Source: a bacterium (GTDB lineage: Bacteria > Planctomycetota > UBA1135 > UBA2386). From it: 64,000 nucleotides of DNA. The stretch spans positions 62,001 through 126,000 of the forward strand of contig JAUILN010000015.1 of NCBI GenBank assembly GCA_030432695.1. The letters run 5' to 3'. Below, piece after piece: positions 7,372 through 17,915 of the stretch. A program made the translations under genes and the position numbers. The notes beneath the pieces were generated by a model. The model was not told the DNA's origin. It saw only the letters and a program-made list of their open reading frames with translations, and made no database searches. Positions within the stretch are counted from its first letter, which is position 1; the number at the start of each line of letters is the position of its first letter.

Positions 7372-8253
7372 TCAGTCGCAGGCTCGGCGGGCGAGAATCT
7401 CGAGCGCCGCGTCCACGTGCGGGATCGCAGCGTGCACCCAGGCCAGATCCCGCGCGGGCTGTGCTTCGAGCCACGCGTGCAGGCCTGCTTTCGCGAAGGC
7501 CTGCGACTCGTGCAGTGCTCGAGCCTCCTCGAACGAGCAGCGGTGGATCAGGATGTGGGGACGAGCTCCGGAAGCTCCCACCACGAGTCTGCGGTCGAGA
7601 ACTCCGGGATCTTGGCGCGGAGTTCGGCGAGGAAGCCGATCACGTCGGTCCGCGCACAGCGGACCTGCAGCATCCGGATCGGGCCCGAGGGTGCTCCGGC
7701 TCAGCAGCGCCTCCCAGCGGTCCAGGTCACCGCTCGTGACTCCGTGGATGTCGGAGCCATCCGCGTAGGGCGTCCGCCAGTCCGGCGGGTCGTCCGCATC
7801 CACGCCATAGATCACCCGGCGAGCGGCTTCGGCCTGCTCCCAGCGGACACCAAGCCGAACTCGACCCGCGTCGAAGTCGATCTCACTGGATCGGATACCC
7901 AGGCCGATGAGTTCGACTGCGATGTCCTCGGCCTGTTCGAAGCTGCCGGCCCAGACGATGACCTCTGGCCAATCCCCCTCCAGTCCCTGGATGACTTGCG
8001 CGGCGGGCCCGTCGTCGGAGAGGGCGAGGGAGACTCGCTGGATCGTTTCCTCCAAAGCCTCGGTGTCGATGCGCCGCACCTGCAGCAGGTGGACGGGTCG
8101 GGTCGACCAGGGACTCGTGAACACACGGGCCGCGATCTGCGCGGTTTGCAGCTCGTCTCGCGCCGCGTGGGCTGGCTCGGCAGCGTCGAAGGACGCAAGC
8201 GTCCAATAGGTCTCCACTGCCGCACGCCGCGCCGGTCGCTTGCCAAGGCCCAT
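7372..8253 (-). CDS. Hypothetical protein with an apparent pair of compensating frameshifts
   Basis: From ATG 8253 an open frame of 293 residues reads through to 7372; I do not recognise the family. The N-terminal part (tYWTLASFDAAEPAHAARDEL...) and the last 55 residues look like ordinary protein with GC-rich third positions. In between, at about 7555-7700, the nominal frame turns Arg/Pro-rich and loses third-position GC bias, while the +1 frame on the same strand is open and protein-like (MLQVRCARTDVIGFLAELRA, then SWWELPELVP). This suggests one frame change near 7695 and a reverse change near 7560, either by mutation or by sequencing error. Confidence 0.55.
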   Translation of the reverse strand: MGLGKRPARRAAVETYWTLASFDAAEPAHAARDELQTAQIAARVFTSPWSTRPVHLLQVRRIDTEALEETIQRVSLALSDDGPAAQVIQGLEGDWPEVIVWAGSFEQAEDIAVELIGLGIRSSEIDFDAGRVRLGVRWEQAEAARRVIYGVDADDPPDWRTPYADGSDIHGVTSGDLDRWEALLSRSTLGPDPDAAGPLCADRRDRLPRRTPRQDPGVLDRRLVVGASGARPHILIHRCSFEEARALHESQAFAKAGLHAWLEAQPARDLAWVHAAIPHVDAALEILARRACD

Positions 8254-8274
8254 CGCCCCCAGCGTACAACGACA

Positions 8275-8321
8275 GGCCCGGTGCCCCCGCACCGGGCCCG
8301 TCCGGTGGCACGTGGCCACCG
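8275..8321. promoter_or_regulatory. Two adjacent perfect hairpins upstream of the 8253 gene
   Basis: 8275-8298 forms a 10-bp perfect stem (GGCCCGGTGC / GCACCGGGCC) with a CCCC loop, and 8303-8321 a 7-bp stem (CGGTGGC / GCCACCG). They lie 22 bases upstream of the minus-strand start at 8253, so they would be in its 5' leader or, if read on the plus strand, act as structure in the 500-bp gap. There is no T-tract. Confidence 0.55.
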
Positions 8322-8821
8322 ATCCCTCTCGGATTCAGTCGGCAGGTCGCGGGTCGGGGAACCTCACCGCGGCCTGCCGAGAGGAGTGTGCGTCACCGAT
8401 CGGGTTCCGCAAGGGTGCGGTGACCGGGAATCTTCGCTCTCATGGGGTTTTCGGGGGCGCGCACAGTGGTAGTTCGCGGACGTTCCCGAGCGAACCTCGG
8501 CCGTCCCGGGACCCGCGCCACCAGGGCCCGTCGAGATGGCAGCAGTCGTCGGGTCTCGGCCAGTGAGAACAGATGTCGGTCTCCCGGTCCGGTCGAGACT
8601 CCGACGCGAGGCCTGGCGTGTTGCAGCTCGACCTGCCGTCCGCGAGCCGTGCGGCTGCTCGAACACGGGGGCAGCTCCGCGTGCTCGACACCGGGATCGG
8701 TATCCGGGCCCCCGACTTGCCGCGCCCCGTCGGCGACCCCGGCGGGTGAATTCCGATCTGGGCGTGGGGTGCCGTGAGCAGCAATGGCGCATGGAGGGTC
8801 ATCGCGACCAAACCGAACACC
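8322..8821. other. 500-bp gap with no convincing gene
   Basis: Between the divergent genes at 8253 (minus) and 8822 (plus) no frame shows protein-like composition or a recognisable domain. A minus-strand open frame crosses this region but begins antisense inside the FG-GAP gene and is Arg/Ser/Pro-rich, so I treat it as spurious. The region must hold the promoter of the FG-GAP gene, but I cannot identify -35/-10 elements. Confidence 0.5.
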
Positions 8822-10381
8822 ATGCTCAGAACCACCGACTCCAAGCTCCGATCCCCAAATCTCGCGGCAATGCGCGGTGCCGTCGCCGCCGTCACCCTGG
8901 CCATGACGGCGCCGGCCCAGCTGCAGTTCGACGTGCTCTCGGGGACGGGCCTCGGCTCGGATCCCAATTCAGTCTCTGCCTTCGCGCTCGGCGACATCGA
9001 CGGCGACGGCGATCTCGACGTCCTCAGCGCGGACTGGGGCCAGAACCGGCTCTACCGCAACGACGGCGCCGGTCGGTTCGTCGACGTCACGGCGACACGT
9101 CTGCCGGTCCATGGCGCCACGACGCGTGCCGTGGCGTTCGGCGATGTCGACGGCGACGGCGACCTCGACCTGTTGAGCGGCAATGGTTTGCCAGGACCGG
9201 GGAACGGCCAGCAGGACCGCCTCTATCGCAATGACGGCGGCACGTTCGTCGACGTCACGGCGACGCAGCTGCCCACGCAGTCGACGTCGACCGGTAGCCT
9301 CGCGCTCGGTGACGTCGACGGCGACGGCGACCTCGACGCCGTGTTCGGCGATTACGTCGGGCTGCGGCTCTACCGCAACGACGGCACCGGCAACTTCGCG
9401 GACGTGACCACTGCGCAGATGCCCGGCATCGGCTTCGGTGGCGATGTCGGGCTCGGCGATCTGGATGGCGATGGTGATCTCGATGTCGTGTGCGGGTCGA
9501 ACGTCGTTCTGCGAAACGACGGCGCCGGGGCGTTCACGGACGTCACGACGACGAGCATGCCGCGGACCACCTACGATTCCTGGCTGGGAGCGCTCGGTGA
9601 CGCTGACGGGGACGGTGACCTCGACGTGTTCAGCCTGCGCCTGGGCATCTCTCCCGGGGCGCCGAATCGAGTCGAACTCTTCCAGAACGACGGCAGCGGG
9701 GTCTTCCAGGACGTCACCACCGCGAGCATGCCCGCCCACGGCGCCGGGGCCCGATACGTGTTGCCCGGCGACGTCGACGAGGACGGCGACCTCGACCTCG
9801 TGCTGCTCGGCTTCTGGGTGCCGCGGGGCTCGGGAGGCGCAGGCGCCTACTCGACCGAGCTGCTGTTGCTCAATGACGGGCAGGGTCGATTCGTCGACGC
9901 GAGCGCACGCCTTTCCGTCGGACCCTCGGGAGGCGGTGGGCCTGGGGTTCTCGGTGACCTCGACGGAGATGGCGACCTCGACCTGATCGACGCCATGGCG
10001 TCCCAGGCGCACGGTCGAGTCGCCGTCAATCTGCTGCGCCAACTGCACGCCCCGCTGCCGCTGCGCCAGGGCCAGGCCTACACGCTCGATGCCTACCAGC
10101 GCTATGGGCAGATAGGTCTCGTGGACGTTGCGCTGCCTTGGGCTGCCCTCGGCGCTGCGTCGATCCCCGTGCCGGGGTTCGGCACGCTCGGTATCGATCC
10201 GGCCAGCATGGTGGCCTTGCCAGGGATTCCGATCGATCCGGCGACCGGGTCGGGGTCGTTCACCTTCACCGTTCCGAACGACCCGGCGCTCGTCGGAACG
10301 CCGCTGTTCACGCAAGCCCTGCACGTCGCCTGGCCGACGGCGGCGCGACTGGGCAACGTGGTCGCCGACGTGGTGCATTGA
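8822..10381 (+). CDS. Secreted FG-GAP/VCBS repeat protein
   Basis: A protein of 519 residues starting at ATG 8822, with a Sec signal ending ...TLAMTAPAQ. It consists of about seven VCBS/FG-GAP blades, each with the calcium-binding motif D-x-DGDGDLD (GDIDGDGDLD, GDVDGDGDLD and so on) and the LYRNDG...FVDVT segment, consistent with a beta-propeller. Such proteins are exported and are abundant in planctomycetes; ligand unknown. The last 100 residues form a separate module (GQAYTLDAYQ..., ending SFTFTVPNDPALVGTPLFTQAL) that recurs in eight other secreted proteins here. An upstream ATG at 8774 would put 16 polar residues before the signal. A hairpin at 10403 follows. Confidence 0.85.
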   Translation: MLRTTDSKLRSPNLAAMRGAVAAVTLAMTAPAQLQFDVLSGTGLGSDPNSVSAFALGDIDGDGDLDVLSADWGQNRLYRNDGAGRFVDVTATRLPVHGATTRAVAFGDVDGDGDLDLLSGNGLPGPGNGQQDRLYRNDGGTFVDVTATQLPTQSTSTGSLALGDVDGDGDLDAVFGDYVGLRLYRNDGTGNFADVTTAQMPGIGFGGDVGLGDLDGDGDLDVVCGSNVVLRNDGAGAFTDVTTTSMPRTTYDSWLGALGDADGDGDLDVFSLRLGISPGAPNRVELFQNDGSGVFQDVTTASMPAHGAGARYVLPGDVDEDGDLDLVLLGFWVPRGSGGAGAYSTELLLLNDGQGRFVDASARLSVGPSGGGGPGVLGDLDGDGDLDLIDAMASQAHGRVAVNLLRQLHAPLPLRQGQAYTLDAYQRYGQIGLVDVALPWAALGAASIPVPGFGTLGIDPASMVALPGIPIDPATGSGSFTFTVPNDPALVGTPLFTQALHVAWPTAARLGNVVADVVH

Positions 10382-10402
10382 CGGAGACCGTCGACGTGTC
10401 CT

Positions 10403-10419
10403 GGCTGCGCCGCGCAGCC
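10403..10419 (+). terminator. Hairpin after FG-GAP gene
   Basis: GGCTGCG-CCG-CGCAGCC, a 7-bp perfect stem 22 bases after the stop codon at 10381. There is no T-tract, so termination is an inference from position. Confidence 0.45.
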
Positions 10420-10651
10420 GTGTCCGACTGTCGTGACCGACGACCTCCGGCCGGGCATGACCCTGGCCGGAGCCGTCGATACGCTCGGGACTCGACGTCG
10501 ACGGGCGATGGTCATCGGACGTTCGCGCGCATTGGTCGGCGAGGCGATCGGCGGAAGACCCTGAACTGGCGTGCTCGGGCGGTGTGCGACCGAGCGAAGG
10601 GATGCGCGGCCCGAGCGCGCCCGAGGTCGAGCGGCCGCCGCCCCTTCTGTC

Positions 10652-14128
<3,477 letters not shown>

Positions 14129-14227
14129 GGATCCATGGGGCCGTCCCGGCTGCCCCCGGGATCGGGAGGAGATCCTCCGTGTCCGCAGAATGCCCTGTAG
14201 TCGCGGCTCCGGTCTCGCGGCGCTCGG

Positions 14228-14527
14228 TCACCAGGTGGAGCTGTCGGCGTTGCACAGCACGTAGACCAGGAAGGCCGGGACAGCGAGGATCGCGATGAGG
14301 AACACCAGGAGCAGCGATCCCCAGGCCGGATGATGACGGGTCTTCAGCTGCGGTGCTCGGGGCCGGTCGCGGTGTGGACCGCGCAGCGGCACGATTGGCC
14401 AAGAGCGGAACGCGAACAGCAGCGCGAGCAGGTCGAGCGCGATGTCGAGCAGCGCGCCGAGGAAGCCGGTCACTCCCCTCGGGCGTGGAGCGTCCGAATC
14501 GCTATGGCGTCGGTCGTTGCTCGGCAT
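14228..14527 (-). CDS. Small two-helix membrane protein
   Basis: A 99-residue product with two hydrophobic stretches (GALLDIALDLLALLFAF and SLLLVFLIAILAVPAFLVYVL) separated by a basic, proline-rich loop. No family recognised. It is the first of three short minus-strand genes encoding small membrane proteins (14228-15164) that follow the kinase gene on the opposite strand. Support is limited to the hydrophobic pattern and an uninterrupted frame. Confidence 0.5.
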   Translation of the reverse strand: MPSNDRRHSDSDAPRPRGVTGFLGALLDIALDLLALLFAFRSWPIVPLRGPHRDRPRAPQLKTRHHPAWGSLLLVFLIAILAVPAFLVYVLCNADSSTW

Positions 14528-14560
14528 GGGGCGGTGGTGCGTCGATTGGACACGGGGAAT

Positions 14561-14929
14561 TCAGTCCGCGGCTCGGGTGTGCGCGGCAAGCGCCTCCGCG
14601 CCGTTCTGCGCAGGCGGGGCCTTCGTTCGGTCTCGCATGGTCGATGTTCCGTCGATCCAGTCGACAGCTCGCTCCACCGGGCCCGGTTCCCGCGTGCGGT
14701 GTCGCAGGACCGCGACGGCCAGTTCTGCGCCGAGGCCGATCGCCACGAAGAGGGGGATCCCGACTTGGAGCCCGGATGACAGCGCTTGGAGGAACACGAG
14801 TCCGCGTTGGTAGGCCGTCCAATCCGGGTTCGGAGGTGGCACTGCGACGAGGTAGGTCACGATGGAACCCAAGACGCTCACGAAGCACGCGATCGACCAC
14901 CCGAAGTTGCGGATCCGCTTCGTGCTCAT
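14561..14929 (-). CDS. Small membrane protein of unknown function
   Basis: Starting at ATG 14929 the product has 122 residues with two membrane segments (IACFVSVLGSIVTYLVAV and an amphipathic VGIPLFVAIGLGAELAVAVL) and a polar C-terminal tail. The start is set by the first helix beginning a dozen residues later. No family recognised; it lies between two other small membrane protein genes. Confidence 0.5.
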   Translation of the reverse strand: MSTKRIRNFGWSIACFVSVLGSIVTYLVAVPPPNPDWTAYQRGLVFLQALSSGLQVGIPLFVAIGLGAELAVAVLRHRTREPGPVERAVDWIDGTSTMRDRTKAPPAQNGAEALAAHTRAAD

Positions 14930-14981
14930 CGTCAGCGATCCAGCACTTCGACGTGCACGAGCAACTTCGGTCGTACTCGTG

Positions 14982-15164
14982 TCAGAACGGCGCATAGACG
15001 AACGTCGGGGTCGGCGCGAACAGATCGCGCAGCCAGGTCCACGGGTTCCATGTGAACCAGATCGCCGCCATCGCCGCGAACAGCGCGGCATGGAGTGCGA
15101 CGCTCAGGAGCCAGTGGAGCCGGGGCGGATCGCCGCTGGACGGCCTGGCCGATCGGTGAGCCAT
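14982..15164 (-). CDS. Very small single-helix membrane protein
   Basis: A 60-residue frame with one hydrophobic segment (LHWLLSVALHAALFAAMAAI) followed by aromatic residues (WFTWNPWTWL), typical of a helix with an interfacial belt. Unknown function. It lies 52 bases upstream of the next small membrane protein gene in the same direction and might be co-transcribed. A chance frame of this size is possible in GC-rich DNA. Confidence 0.42.
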   Translation of the reverse strand: MAHRSARPSSGDPPRLHWLLSVALHAALFAAMAAIWFTWNPWTWLRDLFAPTPTFVYAPF

Positions 15165-15362
15165 GCGCGCAGGATAGCTCGGCGAACGGATGCGCGCTGG
15201 CCGGGTGTTGGCGAGGGGCGGCGGGGAGCATGACGCGCTCGTGCCGAACCCGGGCGTGGCTTCGCTCCGGGATCGGATCCTCTGCGAGCCCGTGTGCGTC
15301 GCGTAGCGTCCGGCCAGCAGTCCGCGGCCGCGGCGTCACACCGCGCGCGAACGCAGAAAGTG

Positions 15363-15449
15363 CGGTGGGAGAGGGATTCGAACCCCCGGATGGTTTGACC
15401 CATCAACGGTTTTCAAGACCGTCGCATTCAGCCGCTCTGCCATCCCACC
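15363..15449 (-). tRNA. tRNA-Ser(UGA)
   Basis: Minus-strand class II tRNA: acceptor GGTGGGA pairs with TCCCACC, anticodon loop CTTGAAA gives anticodon TGA, a long variable arm follows (GATGGGTCAAACCATC) and the T-arm contains GGTTCGAATCC. No encoded CCA. Confidence 0.95.
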
Positions 15450-15486
15450 GGGCTCGCGGGGCAGAAGCCCGCCGCCGTCGCCCAAC

Positions 15487-15894
15487 CTACCCCTCCGGCG
15501 CGACCTCGTCGAGCACGGCTCTCGACACGAAGACCGGCGTCCCGCATTGGATCGACAGGGCGATCGCATCCGAGGGGCGGCAGTCCACCTGACGGATCTC
15601 GTCGTCCTGGGCCAGCTCCAGCACCGCGTAGAAGGTCCCGCCATCCAGCGAGGCCACGACCACGCGGAGCAGGTTCCAGCCGGTCTCGTGGAGGATCCGG
15701 CCGACCAGGTCGTGGGTCAGCGGGCGCTGGCTCTGGTGGCCGAGGAGCTTGCGCTGCATCTCCAGGGCTTCGAAGAAGCCGATGACGATCGGGAAGGCGC
15801 GGTCGCCGCCGAGCACGCGGAGGTGGACATACTGCGCTTCGTCGCGCTGCTGCAGCACGAGGCGTGAGACCTCGACCTCGACCAGGTCGTCCAT
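15487..15894 (-). CDS. Bifunctional nuclease (BFN/DUF151) domain protein
   Basis: The 135 residues from ATG 15894 form one BFN domain: an N-terminal strand region (VEVEVSRLVLQQ), VHLRVLGGDRAFPIVIGFFEA, a central THDLV segment, and the conserved CRPSDAIALSI near the C-terminus. DUF151 proteins include the Thermotoga protein TM0160 and plant BFN; nuclease activity was proposed for some members, and the family is otherwise of uncertain function. Length fits a single-domain member without the UVR extension seen in some homologues. Just downstream is tRNA-Ser(UGA); upstream, divergently, is the asparaginase operon. Confidence 0.88.
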   Translation of the reverse strand: MDDLVEVEVSRLVLQQRDEAQYVHLRVLGGDRAFPIVIGFFEALEMQRKLLGHQSQRPLTHDLVGRILHETGWNLLRVVVASLDGGTFYAVLELAQDDEIRQVDCRPSDAIALSIQCGTPVFVSRAVLDEVAPEG

Positions 15895-15996
15895 GGACTT
15901 CGAGTTGTAACGCCTGGCGGGGCCGGCGCCAGAACGAGGGCGGGGCGCGGCTCGGGACTTGTCCGAGACCCCTCGAGGCTCGATCTTCCAGCGACG

Positions 15997-17091
15997 ATGC
16001 CGATCCATCCGCTCGCCCCGCCGGCCCCCGCACCGGTGCCCTTCGCCGAGGTCACTCGCGGCCAGCACGTCGAGTCGGTGCACGTCGGTTCCGCGGCGGT
16101 GGTGCTCGAGGACGGCCGGATGTGGACCGCGGGCGACGCGCGCGGCGGCGTCTGGATGCGTTCGGCGATCAAGCCGTTCCAGGCGCTGCCGCTGGTGGAG
16201 TCGGGGGCGGCGGTGGAGCTGGGCCTGGGCGATGCGGAGCTGGCGCTGCTCTGCGCCAGCCACGACGGCACCCCGGCCCACGTGGAGGTCGCGCGGCGGC
16301 TGCTCGCTCGCGGCGGTCTGGACGAGGAGTGTCTGCGCTGCGGACCCCACGCACCGTTCGACCAACGCGCCAGCCTCGACATCGCGCGCGCCGGCGGCAA
16401 GCCGCAGCGGATCCACAACAACTGCTCCGGGAAGCACTCGGGCTTCCTGCTGCTGGCGCAGCGGATGGGAGTGCCGTTGGAGTCCTACCTCGACCCCGAC
16501 TCGGCCTCGCAGCTGGCGATCCGCGCGGCGGTGGCCGATTGTGCCGGGATCTCGCCCGACGCCATCGAGACGGCGCTGGACGGCTGCGGCGCACCGACCC
16601 TGCGGCTGTCGCTGGTCGAGCTGGCGCAGGCCTATCTTTCCTGGATGAACCCCGATGCACTCGGTGCCGTTCGGGCCGCGGCATGCCGACGACTCTTCCG
16701 CGCCGTCCACGCCGAGCCCGAGATGGTGGCCGGCCGGGACCGGCTCTGTACCGCCCTGGTGCGCTCGGCGCCGGGACGGGTGCAGGGCAAGAACGGGGCG
16801 GAAGGGGTCTACGCGTTCGGAGGGCGGGGACCGAGCGGCGCCTTCGGCGTGGCGGTGAAGGTCGCCGACGGTGCCGAGCGCGGCTACTTCCCGGCGGTCA
16901 TCGCCCTCGCGCAGCGGCTCGGGCTCTGGGCCGAGGTGCCCAAGGCCGAGGTACCGGTGGAGCTGCATCGCTTCGCCGAGCCGGTGGTCTTCAACACCCA
17001 GAAGCTGCCGGTGGGCGAGGTCCGCTGCACCTTGGAGCTGCCCGACTTCGGGGCGCTGGGCCAGGTCGGCGGGATCGAGGTGGCGCGCTGA
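15997..17091 (+). CDS. L-asparaginase II family protein (Rhizobium type, PF06089)
   Basis: A 364-residue protein matching the asparaginase_II family, which hydrolyses L-asparagine to aspartate and ammonia and is unrelated to the E. coli AnsA/AnsB fold. Visible motifs are RSAIKPFQALP, CASHDGTPAHV, the HNNCSGKHSGFL block with the family's Ser-Gly-Lys, DGCGAPT, and a C-terminal GKNGAEGVYAFGG. There is no signal peptide, so it is cytoplasmic. It heads an operon: its TGA overlaps the start of the NAD(P)HX dehydratase gene, which overlaps the next, which overlaps the lipoprotein gene. Confidence 0.9.
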   Translation: MPIHPLAPPAPAPVPFAEVTRGQHVESVHVGSAAVVLEDGRMWTAGDARGGVWMRSAIKPFQALPLVESGAAVELGLGDAELALLCASHDGTPAHVEVARRLLARGGLDEECLRCGPHAPFDQRASLDIARAGGKPQRIHNNCSGKHSGFLLLAQRMGVPLESYLDPDSASQLAIRAAVADCAGISPDAIETALDGCGAPTLRLSLVELAQAYLSWMNPDALGAVRAAACRRLFRAVHAEPEMVAGRDRLCTALVRSAPGRVQGKNGAEGVYAFGGRGPSGAFGVAVKVADGAERGYFPAVIALAQRLGLWAEVPKAEVPVELHRFAEPVVFNTQKLPVGEVRCTLELPDFGALGQVGGIEVAR

Positions 17092-17915
17092 AGGCGTGGA
17101 CGGAGATCCCGGCCCTGCCGGAGCGACCGCGAGACGGGCACAAGGGCACCTTCGGTACCCTGTTGCTGCTCGCCGGCAGTCCCGGCATGCTCGGCGCGGC
17201 GATCCTGGCGGCGCGTGCCGGGCTGCGCGGCGGGGCCGGGTTGGTGCGGGTGGCGCTGCCCGCGGCGTCGCGCGACGCGTTCACCGTGGCCTGTCCGGCG
17301 GCGACCACGCTGGCGCGCGACGAACTGGCGGTCGACGTGCTGCTCGAGGGGGCTCGGGCCGTCGTCGCAGGACCTGGGCTGGGCACCGACCAGCAGGCGG
17401 GGGAATTGCTCGGCGTGCTCCGCGCCGCCTGCCGGGTGCCGTTGCTGCTCGACGCCGACGCGCTGAACCTGGTGGCGCCGCTGCCCGACGATGCGGTGGC
17501 GCAGCTCGGCAATGTGGACGACCTGGTGATCACACCGCATCCCGGCGAAGCCGCGCGGTTGCTCGGCAGGACCTCCGCCGAGATCCAGGCCGACCGCGAG
17601 CAGTCGGTCGCCGACCTCGCGGCGCGCAGTGGCGGGATCGCGGTGCTCAAGGGGGCTGGCACGCTGGTCTGCGACGGCGCGCGGCTCTACCACAACCACA
17701 CGGGCAATCCCGGGCTCGGCACTGGCGGTAGCGGTGACGTCCTCGCCGGGCTGATCGGGGCGCTGCTGGCCCAGGGCATGACGCCGTTCGACGCCGCGGT
17801 GCTGGGTGTGCAAGTCCACGGCCGGGCGGGTGATCGAGTCGCCGAGCGGATCGGTGAGCGCGGCTTGTGCGCCGAGGACCTGCCGCTGGCGATCGCCGAG
17901 GAGTTGCGCGGATGA
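17088..17915 (+). CDS. nnrD: ADP-dependent (S)-NAD(P)H-hydrate dehydratase
   Basis: This enzyme repairs hydrated NAD(P)H (NADHX, NADPHX) using ADP or ATP. The frame carries the YjeF C-terminal (CARKD) domain: HKGTFGTLLLLAGSPGMLGAA at the N-terminus, DADALNLVAPL, PHPGEAARLLG and the nucleotide-binding GTGGSGDVLAGLIGA. The N-terminal epimerase domain found fused in many bacteria is absent. No ATG, GTG or TTG exists in frame near the expected N-terminus; the best-placed codon is CTG at 17088, which overlaps the asparaginase stop (CTGA) and would give a normal-length N-terminus of 275 residues. The end overlaps the next ATG. Confidence 0.87.
   Translation: MKAWTEIPALPERPRDGHKGTFGTLLLLAGSPGMLGAAILAARAGLRGGAGLVRVALPAASRDAFTVACPAATTLARDELAVDVLLEGARAVVAGPGLGTDQQAGELLGVLRAACRVPLLLDADALNLVAPLPDDAVAQLGNVDDLVITPHPGEAARLLGRTSAEIQADREQSVADLAARSGGIAVLKGAGTLVCDGARLYHNHTGNPGLGTGGSGDVLAGLIGALLAQGMTPFDAAVLGVQVHGRAGDRVAERIGERGLCAEDLPLAIAEELRG

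Noticed and set aside
8440..8997. Minus-strand frame in the gap upstream of the FG-GAP gene
   Set aside because: Starts antisense within the FG-GAP signal region and has Arg/Ser/Pro-rich, non-conserved-looking sequence.
15864..17087. N-terminal extension of the NAD(P)HX dehydratase frame through the asparaginase gene
   Set aside because: The upstream part is a shadow frame of the asparaginase gene (Gly/Arg/Ala-rich); it does not contain the YjeF N-terminal epimerase domain.
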